Assembly (NCBI GenBank): GCA_945788545.1
Contig: CALZMK010000038.1
Span: forward strand, 1-9,147
DNA length: 9,147 nucleotides
Source of the DNA: an uncultured Prevotella sp.
GTDB taxonomy: Bacteria; Bacteroidota; Bacteroidia; Bacteroidales; Bacteroidaceae
Direction of reading: 5' to 3'
The notes under the pieces are model-generated. The model had not been told where the DNA came from. It saw only the letters and a list, made by a program, of their open reading frames with translations, and searched no databases. The translations under genes and the position numbers were made by a program. Shown here piece by piece: positions 1 through 5,943 of the stretch; position 1 is the stretch's first letter, and every line of letters begins with the position of its first letter.

Positions 1-51
1 ATAGCGATATTTATTGTAATATTGGTACTCAAGTATCCAATAAAGAAATAA
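1..51 (+). CDS. C-terminal tail of a membrane protein, probably sugar/cation symporter (partial)
   Basis: Frame 1 is open from the window edge to a TAA at 49-51 and encodes 16 residues, IAIFIVILVLKYPIKK. This is a hydrophobic stretch followed by a short lysine-containing tail, which is how the last transmembrane helix of many sugar transporters ends. The stop lies 21 bp before the epimerase start on the same strand, so the two are probably co-transcribed. Established context: in Bacteroides fragilis the cellobiose 2-epimerase gene follows a sugar cotransporter gene in the mannan cluster. The transporter identity is inferred from that order and the hydrophobicity; sixteen residues cannot prove a family. 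Confidence 0.6.
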   Translation: MAIFIVILVLKYPIKK

Positions 52-72
52 TAACCAACAATCATTCATACA

Positions 73-1272
73 ATGGAAAATAACAAGTTAAGAACATTCA
101 AGAAGGAAATGCAGGATGTGCTCACGGGTAACATCCTGCCCTTCTGGATTGAAAACATGGTTGACCGCCAAAACGGTGGATTCTATGGTCGTATCGACGG
201 TCATGGCCACTTGCATGCCGACGCTGAAAAGGGTGGCATTCTCAATGGTCGCATCCTGTGGACTTTCTCGGCAGCATATCGTGTGCTCGGTAAGCCCGAA
301 TATCTTGAAATGGCAACAAGAGCCAAGGACTATATCATTGCCCATTTCATCGACCGCGAATATGGAGGCACCTACTGGTCGCTCGACTGCCATGGCAATC
401 CCAAGGACACCAAGAAGCAGTTTTATGCCATTGGATTTATGATCTACGGATTGAGCGAATATGTGCGCGCCACTGGCGACAAGGAGGCTCTCGACTATGC
501 CATACAACTCTTCGACTGTATCGAGGAACACTCACTCGATGTGATATATAATGGATATATCGAGGCTTGCACAAGAGAATGGGGCGAGATTGCAGATATG
601 AGACTGTCGGATTTCGACGCCAACTATCCCAAGTCGCAGAACACACACCTGCATATCATTGAGCCATACACCAATCTCTACCGTGTATGGAAGGATGAGC
701 GCCTTGAGAAGGCATTACGCAATATGATAGGCATCTTCACCGACAAGATCCTCAATCCAGAGACCAATCATCTCGACCTTTTCTTCGAGAACGACTGGAC
801 ACGAGGTGCTGGACATCTTGAGAGCTACGGACACGACATCGAGTGCTCATGGCTCATGCATGAGGCAGCACTTGTGCTCGGTGATGCTGAGGTGCTTAAA
901 CGAGTGGAGGCGATTGTGCCTCTCGTGGCAAAGGCATCTGAAAAGGGACTCAATCCCGATGGCTCGATGATACATGAGGCCAACCTCGACACTGGACGTG
1001 TGGATGACGACCTGCATTGGTGGGTACAAGCAGAAGCAGTCGTAGGTTTTTATAATATCTACCAGTACTTCGCCGACGAGTCGGCTCTCGACAAGTCACT
1101 ACATTGCTGGCAGTATATCAAGGACAACCTCATCGACTATGAGGCTGGCGAGTGGTATTGGAGCCGCCATCCCGACGGAACACTCAACCTCGACGACGAC
1201 AAGGCTGGATTCTGGAAGTGTCCGTATCACAACGGTCGCATGTGCCTTGAAATAATAGAGAGAATCTCTTAA
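73..1272 (+). CDS. ce: Cellobiose 2-epimerase (AGE family)
   Basis: A 399-residue cytoplasmic protein of the N-acylglucosamine 2-epimerase superfamily, (alpha/alpha)6 barrel, usual family length about 390-410. It resembles cellobiose 2-epimerase (EC 5.1.3.11), which inverts C2 of the reducing glucose or mannose of beta-1,4 disaccharides (cellobiose to glucosylmannose, mannobiose to mannosylglucose). Visible signatures: NGRILWTFSAAYR with Arg60 in the pocket, NTHLHIIEPYTNLYR (190-204), GHDIECSWL with His254, Glu257 and Trp260, the WWVQAE motif (316-321, Glu321), and PYHNGRMC with His386. His254 and His386 correspond to the two histidines that act as general acid/base in characterised members. 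The HDIECSW and PYHNGRMC motifs favour this subfamily over N-acylglucosamine epimerase. The ATG at 73 has no Shine-Dalgarno, normal for this phylum. It follows a probable transporter and precedes an AraC regulator by 23 bp. Likely role: converting imported mannobiose to mannosylglucose for a phosphorylase outside the window. Confidence 0.9.
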   Translation: MENNKLRTFKKEMQDVLTGNILPFWIENMVDRQNGGFYGRIDGHGHLHADAEKGGILNGRILWTFSAAYRVLGKPEYLEMATRAKDYIIAHFIDREYGGTYWSLDCHGNPKDTKKQFYAIGFMIYGLSEYVRATGDKEALDYAIQLFDCIEEHSLDVIYNGYIEACTREWGEIADMRLSDFDANYPKSQNTHLHIIEPYTNLYRVWKDERLEKALRNMIGIFTDKILNPETNHLDLFFENDWTRGAGHLESYGHDIECSWLMHEAALVLGDAEVLKRVEAIVPLVAKASEKGLNPDGSMIHEANLDTGRVDDDLHWWVQAEAVVGFYNIYQYFADESALDKSLHCWQYIKDNLIDYEAGEWYWSRHPDGTLNLDDDKAGFWKCPYHNGRMCLEIIERIS

Positions 1273-1278
1273 TTCTTA

Positions 1279-1295
1279 ATTCTTAACTTAAGAAT
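1279..1295. repeat. Short inverted repeat between epimerase and regulator genes
   Basis: ATTCTTAACTTAAGAAT is an 8-bp inverted repeat around a single central C and fills most of the 23-bp spacer, ending directly before the AraC-type ATG at 1296. An extra copy of the left half, AATTCTTA at 1271-1278, lies just before it, so the spacer reads as slipped copies of AATTCTTA. With a one-base centre it is poor as an RNA hairpin and has no T-run, so a terminator is unlikely. It could be a protein site or simple sequence drift in an A/T-rich spacer. Confidence 0.45.
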
Positions 1296-2192
1296 ATGAA
1301 ACCAACTGCCGCCCCCGATCATGTGCTTCATGAGATTACTCCTCTCATGGACAAGGACGTGTTGTACATTGCCGACCGTCACAAAAAAGAGTTTACCTAC
1401 CCTATTCACAATCACGAGGTGTTTGAGCTCAATTTCGTTGAGCATGCATCAGGCGTGCGACGTATTGTGGGCGACAGCAGTGAAGTGATTGGCGAGTATG
1501 ACCTTGTACTTATCACGAGTCTCGAACTGGAACATGTGTGGATGCAGAATTCATGCGTGAGCCAGGATATTCACGAGATAACGGTGCAGTTCAAGTTTGA
1601 CATGTCATCGGATAGCCTGTTCACCAAGAATCCCTTCCAACGCATCTACCGTATGCTCAACCAGGCTCGCAAGGGACTTGCGTTCCCCATGGATGCCATC
1701 ATGAAAGTATATAACGACATACTTTCACTGAGTAGCATAAAGGATGGATTCGAGGCATTCATCAGTTTCTTGAAGATTCTCGACTCATTGTCGAGATGTG
1801 AAGGTTCATATACTCTTGCCACATCAAGTTATGCAAAGGTGAATATCGAGGAGGACTCTCACCGAATACTAAAGGTAAAGAACTATATCAACAGTCATTA
1901 TATGGACGAACTCAAACTGAAGACCCTTGCCCAACTTGCCTGTATGAGTGAGACTGCCTTCAGCCGGTTCTTCAAATTGCACACAGGGCGCACCGTGAGC
2001 GACTATATCATCGACATCCGCCTTGGATATGCCTCTCGAATGCTTGTGGATACGAATAAGAGTATTGCTGATATTTGCTATCTTTGTGGATATAATAATC
2101 TGAGTAACTTCAACCGTGTGTTCAAACGGAAAAAAGGATGTGCTCCAACTGAATTCCGGGAGTATTATCACAAGACAAAGATTATAATTTAA
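1296..2192 (+). CDS. AraC-family transcriptional regulator
   Basis: A 298-residue regulator with an N-terminal cupin-like effector-binding domain and a C-terminal AraC/XylS DNA-binding domain. The start of the cupin is visible at YPIHNHEVFELNFV (35-48), with His38 and His40, followed by beta-rich sequence to about residue 100. A helical linker leads to two helix-turn-helix units: LKTLAQLACMSETAFSRFF (208-226) and SIADICYLCGYNNLSNFNRV (256-275), with the family's usual ending GCAPTEFREYY. The total length is typical for sugar-responsive members. It lies 23 bp after the epimerase on the same strand and is probably its co-transcribed regulator, sensing a mannan- or cellulose-derived sugar; the ligand is inferred from context only. 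Nothing is broken. The start is preceded by an A/T-rich inverted repeat rather than a ribosome site. Confidence 0.9.
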   Translation: MKPTAAPDHVLHEITPLMDKDVLYIADRHKKEFTYPIHNHEVFELNFVEHASGVRRIVGDSSEVIGEYDLVLITSLELEHVWMQNSCVSQDIHEITVQFKFDMSSDSLFTKNPFQRIYRMLNQARKGLAFPMDAIMKVYNDILSLSSIKDGFEAFISFLKILDSLSRCEGSYTLATSSYAKVNIEEDSHRILKVKNYINSHYMDELKLKTLAQLACMSETAFSRFFKLHTGRTVSDYIIDIRLGYASRMLVDTNKSIADICYLCGYNNLSNFNRVFKRKKGCAPTEFREYYHKTKIII

Positions 2193-2216
2193 ACACAGAG
2201 ATACAAAGACACAGAG
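2193..2216. repeat. Tandem 8-bp degenerate repeat
   Basis: Three adjacent octamers, ACACAGAG (2193-2200), ATACAAAG (2201-2208) and ACACAGAG (2209-2216), begin directly after the regulator stop codon. The outer copies are identical and the middle one differs at two positions. The run is followed by a T-rich stretch at 2217-2221, but no stable hairpin precedes it. The rest of the 117-bp spacer to 2309 holds the promoter of the next gene and a small inverted repeat. Similar CACAGAG-type runs occur in other Bacteroidota spacers as far as I recall; function unknown. Confidence 0.55.
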
Positions 2217-2251
2217 TTTTTAAGAATAAAAGAACATCTTTAGCGAAAAAG

Positions 2252-2288
2252 GAAACTACAGTTTCTCGATATTTATACCTATCTTTGC
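2252..2288 (+). promoter_or_regulatory. Promoter of the outer-membrane barrel gene, with overlapping inverted repeat
   Basis: TATCTTTGC at 2280-2288 is an exact match to the Bacteroidota -7 element TAnnTTTGC, 21 bp before the ATG at 2310, so transcription would begin near 2294 and leave a very short leader. No convincing TTTG is seen at the expected -33 place (about 2257-2260). Instead that place is the centre of GAAAC-TACA-GTTTC (2252-2265), a 5-bp inverted repeat which may be an operator or activator site helping a promoter with a poor -33. The 13 bases TATCTTTGCACCG also occur in the sensor-kinase promoter on the other strand. Confidence 0.65.
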
Positions 2289-2309
2289 ACCGACATTTTA
2301 AGATTGGAT

Positions 2310-3539
2310 ATGGATATACGTAAACTGTTGCTTCCTTTTTCGCTTTTATTTGCAGTGACATTGGCTGTAAAAGCGGAAAATACCAGTATGAGGAATGATT
2401 CCCTCATGCTGGCTAAGCAGCCATGTGCCGAGACTTATGCCGACACTACTTTATCTAACGCCCAACCTGATACCACCATAAAAAAGAAATCATTCTTTAC
2501 CCGCTTCCTCGACTATTTCAACGATGCCAACAAGAACAAGAAGCACAAGAAATTTGATTTCAGTGTCATTGGTGGTCCTCATTACAATTCAGACATAAAA
2601 TTAGGACTTGGACTTGTGGCCGCCGGTCTTTATCGCACATGCCAAACCGACACTCTCCTACCACCATCCAATGTGTCGTTGTTTAGCGATGTCTCCACCG
2701 TGGGATTTTATCTCCTCGGTATTCGTGGCACAAATATCTTTCCGCAGGACAAATACCGTCTCAAATATACCGTGTATTTCTTTTCCTTTCCATCTGGATT
2801 CTGGGGTATCGGCTATGACAGTTGTGATGACGACAAAAACGGTAGCGAGATGAAGCGCTGGCAGGCACGAATAAAGGCTTCGTTTGCAGTAAAACTGGCC
2901 AACAACCTTTATCTCGGTCCAATGTTCGCCTACGATTATATCCATTCATCGAAAGTGACACGTCCCGAACTGATGAATGGTCAGGACATGTCGGTATGGA
3001 ACTTAGGGTTTGGTCTTCAGTTGATGTACGACTCGCGCGACGTGCTCACAAATCCTCACCGAGGGTATTATCTGAATATTGAGCAGTCGTTCCGCCCAAA
3101 GTTCCTTGGCAATAAATATGCCTTCACCACCACCGAGATACAAAGCAGTGTGTATGCTCGATTATGGAAAGGAGCGATTTTGGGGCATGACTTCCGAGCC
3201 GCACTCAATTTCGGCAATCCATCGTGGGCAATGATGGCTCTCTTTGGCAGTAGCAACTCCATGCGCGGATATTACGAGGGACGATACAGGGACAAACATA
3301 AGTTTGAGACTCAAGTCGAACTGCGCCAGCATGTGTGGAAGCGCAATGGCGTAGTGCTGTGGGGCGGATTCGGTACGGTGTTCAGCAAGTTCAGCAACAT
3401 CACCTTCCGCACTCTCCTTCCCAACTGGGGCTTTGGCTATCGCTGGGAATTTAAGAAGAATGTCAACGTGCGCCTTGACTACGGCTTTGGCAAGCCTGGA
3501 CACAGTGGATTCATATTCAATATCAATGAAGCGTTTTAA
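2310..3539 (+). CDS. BamA/TamA-like outer-membrane beta-barrel protein without POTRA domains
   Basis: A 409-residue protein with a Sec signal peptide (hydrophobic LLLPFSLLFAVTLAVKA) and an outer-membrane barrel filling most of the mature chain. The open frame extends to a TTG at 2304, but the ATG at 2310 (MDIRKLLL) suits the signal peptide and promoter better. Barrel signs are alternating aromatic strands, the strand-turn DVLTNPHRGYYLNIEQSF typical of the Omp85 surface-antigen domain, and SMRGYYEGRYRD (319-330 counted from the TTG), which resembles the conserved VRGY/F loop-6 motif. It ends in Phe, as outer-membrane barrels do. Only about 60 residues of charged, low-complexity linker lie between signal peptide and first strand, so POTRA domains are absent and it is unlikely to be BamA itself. 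Short Omp85-like barrels of this type are common in Bacteroidota with unknown substrate. It is probably co-transcribed with the following transferase. Confidence 0.82.
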   Translation: MDIRKLLLPFSLLFAVTLAVKAENTSMRNDSLMLAKQPCAETYADTTLSNAQPDTTIKKKSFFTRFLDYFNDANKNKKHKKFDFSVIGGPHYNSDIKLGLGLVAAGLYRTCQTDTLLPPSNVSLFSDVSTVGFYLLGIRGTNIFPQDKYRLKYTVYFFSFPSGFWGIGYDSCDDDKNGSEMKRWQARIKASFAVKLANNLYLGPMFAYDYIHSSKVTRPELMNGQDMSVWNLGFGLQLMYDSRDVLTNPHRGYYLNIEQSFRPKFLGNKYAFTTTEIQSSVYARLWKGAILGHDFRAALNFGNPSWAMMALFGSSNSMRGYYEGRYRDKHKFETQVELRQHVWKRNGVVLWGGFGTVFSKFSNITFRTLLPNWGFGYRWEFKKNVNVRLDYGFGKPGHSGFIFNINEAF

Positions 3540-3579
3540 GGAATTAGGAATGAGGAATTAGGGATGAGGAATTGTAAGA
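3538..3579 (+). repeat. 14-bp tandem repeat spanning the transferase start codon
   Basis: Three consecutive 14-bp units: AAGGAATTAGGAAT (3538-3551), GAGGAATTAGGGAT (3552-3565) and the diverging GAGGAATTGTAAGA (3566-3579). They start at the stop codon of the barrel gene and run into the first codons of the next gene. The repetition places two start-like sequences 14 bp apart: ATGAGGAATTAG at 3550-3561, a three-codon reading frame ending in TAG, and the true ATGAGGAATTGT at 3564. A GAGG at 3552-3555 lies 8 bp before the true ATG and could act as a weak ribosome site. Confidence 0.75.
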
Positions 3580-5189
3580 TACTATATTGGCTGACGATAG
3601 CGACACTGATGGTGCCCAATGTCGTGCTCAACATCACTGAGGGGATGTCGATGTGGGCTTGCATTGCCAATATTCTGCTTCCTCTCGGCATATACACGCT
3701 ACTCATGACCTTATCCCATAAGCCTGGGAAGATGACTTGGTGGCTATTCCCATATATCTTCTTCTCTGCATTCCAGATTGTTTTGCTCTATCTATATGGC
3801 AATGGTGTACTTGCAGTGGATATGCTGCTGAACGTGGTGACTACCAATGTCTCCGAAGCCACCGAACTGCTCGACGGCATTCTGCCTGCCGTTCTCATAG
3901 TATGCTTGCTCTATCTGCCGCCTTTGGGCATGGCAGTGGCAAATATTCGTGGAAAACATGTTCTTGAATTTAGTTTTATCCGCAAGATGCGTCGCATTGG
4001 CGGTGGCATAACGATTGCGGGACTTATGTCTGTGGCTACAGCCTATCTTGCTGACACATCGTTCTGTCTGCTCAATAATGTTTTCCCGCTGAATGTCACA
4101 TACAACCTCTATCTTGCTGTGGAGCGCACTTGGATTTCAGCCCACTATCAAGAGCGTGTGGCCGACTATCGGTTTGATGCCATTTCCTCCCACCCGAAAG
4201 ACAGTGCCGAAGTATATGTAATGGTTATTGGCGAAACTGCCCGCTCGGATAACTTTGCCCTCTATGGTTATCAGCGCGACACTAATCCCATGCTGTCAAG
4301 ATTGAAAAAGGACAGTAGCCTCATCGTGTTCCGTAAGGCTTGGACAGAATCAAACACCACCCACAAGAGCGTTCCGATGCTCCTGACAGCCGCCACATCA
4401 TCCGATTACTCTGTACTCTATCGCGAGAAAGGCATCATCGCCGCATTCCGCGAGGCTGGATTCCACACATCATTCATTTCCAACCAGTTGCCCAACCATT
4501 CATTTATCGATTTTCTTGGTATGGAGGCTGATAGTTGCATATTTATCAAGGAGGCAGAGCGAGCCAAGGATAATGTATCAGATATGGAATTGCTGCCTAT
4601 CCTTAAAAGCATATTGGCCAAGGGCAGAAAAAAGGAGTTTATCGTTCTCCACACCTATGGCAGTCACTTCAAATACAACGAGCGCTACCCACGGCAGATG
4701 GCACATTTCCTGCCCGACGACAAGAGTGAGGCAAAATACGAGAACAAGCAATGCCTCGTGAATGCCTACGACAACACCATCCGCTTCACCGACCGCTTCC
4801 TCTACGAACTATCGTCACTTCTCTCCTCGTCGTCATCCTATGCAGCATGGCTCTACACCAGCGACCATGGCGAGAATATCTACGACGACAACAGGAAGAA
4901 ATTCCTTCATGCATCACCCAATCCCAGCGACTACGAACTTCGTGTTCCGCTCCTTGCATGGACTTCATCATCATACCGTTCGGCATATCCCGACATTGTC
5001 ACAGCATTGCGTATCAATAGCACAAAGCAGACATCCAATAGCATCTCCTTTTTCCATACGATGCTCGAGATGGGAGGAGTGAAAACAAAGAATCTCGACC
5101 TCACCAAGTCATTGGCCGATCGAGACTTTAAAGTGCAGCCCCACCTATATCTCACCGACCACAACGAGGCGGTGGAGATGCGGCGGTAA
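3564..5189 (+). CDS. EptA-like phosphoethanolamine transferase (alkaline phosphatase/sulfatase fold)
   Basis: A 541-residue inner-membrane protein with about five N-terminal transmembrane helices (roughly 7-24, 31-50, 58-78, 106-128, 145-165) and a periplasmic sulfatase-fold domain from about 215. Family motifs: VIGETARSDNFALYGYQRDT (221-240, metal ligand Glu224), ESNTTHKSVPMLL (262-274, with Thr265 or Thr266 the probable nucleophile), HTYGSHFKYNERYP (363-376), AYDNTIRFTD, YTSDHGENI (431-439, metal ligands Asp434 and His435) and FLHASP (His449). Members move phosphoethanolamine from phosphatidylethanolamine to lipid A or another surface glycan; Bacteroidales lipid A is known to carry this group. 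The periplasmic domain has only two cysteines (325, 397), fewer than the disulfide-rich Neisseria EptA. A serine run lies at 421-425. The gene begins inside a tandem repeat 24 bp after the barrel gene and is probably its operon partner. The acceptor cannot be read from sequence. Confidence 0.87.
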   Translation: MRNCKILYWLTIATLMVPNVVLNITEGMSMWACIANILLPLGIYTLLMTLSHKPGKMTWWLFPYIFFSAFQIVLLYLYGNGVLAVDMLLNVVTTNVSEATELLDGILPAVLIVCLLYLPPLGMAVANIRGKHVLEFSFIRKMRRIGGGITIAGLMSVATAYLADTSFCLLNNVFPLNVTYNLYLAVERTWISAHYQERVADYRFDAISSHPKDSAEVYVMVIGETARSDNFALYGYQRDTNPMLSRLKKDSSLIVFRKAWTESNTTHKSVPMLLTAATSSDYSVLYREKGIIAAFREAGFHTSFISNQLPNHSFIDFLGMEADSCIFIKEAERAKDNVSDMELLPILKSILAKGRKKEFIVLHTYGSHFKYNERYPRQMAHFLPDDKSEAKYENKQCLVNAYDNTIRFTDRFLYELSSLLSSSSSYAAWLYTSDHGENIYDDNRKKFLHASPNPSDYELRVPLLAWTSSSYRSAYPDIVTALRINSTKQTSNSISFFHTMLEMGGVKTKNLDLTKSLADRDFKVQPHLYLTDHNEAVEMRR

Positions 5190-5196
5190 TCGATTA

Positions 5197-5943
5197 TCAG
5201 ATTGAGTAGAAGGCATCGAGGAATGTCTGCTTGAAACTGCGGCTGATTAGCAAGTCCTCATCGGTCTTGATGTTCAGCAGACAGCGGTTTTCGGATATCA
5301 TGTCCACATGACGTACATTCACAATGTTTTTCTTGTTGATTTGAACAAAATCTCGTGTGAGACTGAGAATCATGTCAGCATTTGTACGTCGGCGCAGCGT
5401 GAAGCTCTTACCGTCGATACATACTACCTCCCACGAATTATCTTCAGTGCTAAACCGGAAGAAAGCACAGTTGTCGATATCTATTCTTATCTGCTCGTTT
5501 TTGTAGTTCACCACGAGCAAAGGTCTCGGGAGTTGGCTACACCTTGACGCTTTGTCAATAGTGGTCAACTTGTTTTCATAATACCGGCTAATAATCTTGC
5601 CTATCTCGTCCATCGTGGGCGGTTTGAGCAAAAAGTCGAATGCCTCCTGGCGCATGGCATTGATAACGTATTTGCTGTGCGCACTATAAAAGACGACCTT
5701 TGTCTCGGGGTTAATCTGCTGCTTGATAAGCTGGCAAAATTCAAGACCGGAAATGTCTGGCATTTCGATGTCAAGGAATATGATGTCGGTGGTTTTCTCC
5801 ATCAGGTCGTCGATGGCAGCAAGAGCACTGTTGCATACACCTACTGTCTCGACGGAGAAATGCCTTTCCAACATTATTTTCAATACTTCGCATGCATCAA
5901 CGTTGTCGTCGATAATATATGCCCTGATTTTCTTCTGTGTCAT
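5197..5943 (-). CDS. LytTR-family response regulator
   Basis: A 248-residue cytoplasmic response regulator of the AlgR/AgrA/LytR type. The receiver domain (about 5-122) is complete: acidic pair Asp12-Asp13, phosphoacceptor Asp58 in FLDIEMPDISG, Ser87 in the switch position, and Lys107 in FLLKP. After a linker, residues about 142-246 form a LytTR DNA-binding domain, recognisable from LLVVNYKNEQIRIDIDNCAF and DFVQINKKNIVNVRHVDMI. This fold binds pairs of 9-bp direct repeats in the major groove. The start overlaps the stop of the upstream sensor kinase by 4 bp (ATGA at 5940-5943 on the minus strand), so the two are translationally coupled and form one two-component system. Its stop codon is 7 bp from that of the convergent transferase gene. 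Candidate target sites lie at 8022-8051. Confidence 0.94.
   Translation of the reverse strand: MTQKKIRAYIIDDNVDACEVLKIMLERHFSVETVGVCNSALAAIDDLMEKTTDIIFLDIEMPDISGLEFCQLIKQQINPETKVVFYSAHSKYVINAMRQEAFDFLLKPPTMDEIGKIISRYYENKLTTIDKASRCSQLPRPLLVVNYKNEQIRIDIDNCAFFRFSTEDNSWEVVCIDGKSFTLRRRTNADMILSLTRDFVQINKKNIVNVRHVDMISENRCLLNIKTDEDLLISRSFKQTFLDAFYSI

Noticed and set aside
88..531. Minus-strand open frame of 147 codons inside the epimerase gene
   Set aside because: Antisense shadow; the plus frame carries conserved catalytic motifs throughout.
2304..2309. TTG start giving a two-residue longer barrel protein
   Set aside because: An ATG two codons on (2310) gives a normal signal peptide; no ribosome site favours TTG.
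3162..3503. Minus-strand open frame of 113 codons
   Set aside because: Shadow of the barrel gene; low-complexity translation with no domain and no start context.
3550..3561. ATGAGGAATTAG as a separate gene
   Set aside because: Only three codons and explained by the tandem repeat; kept as a regulatory observation, not a CDS.
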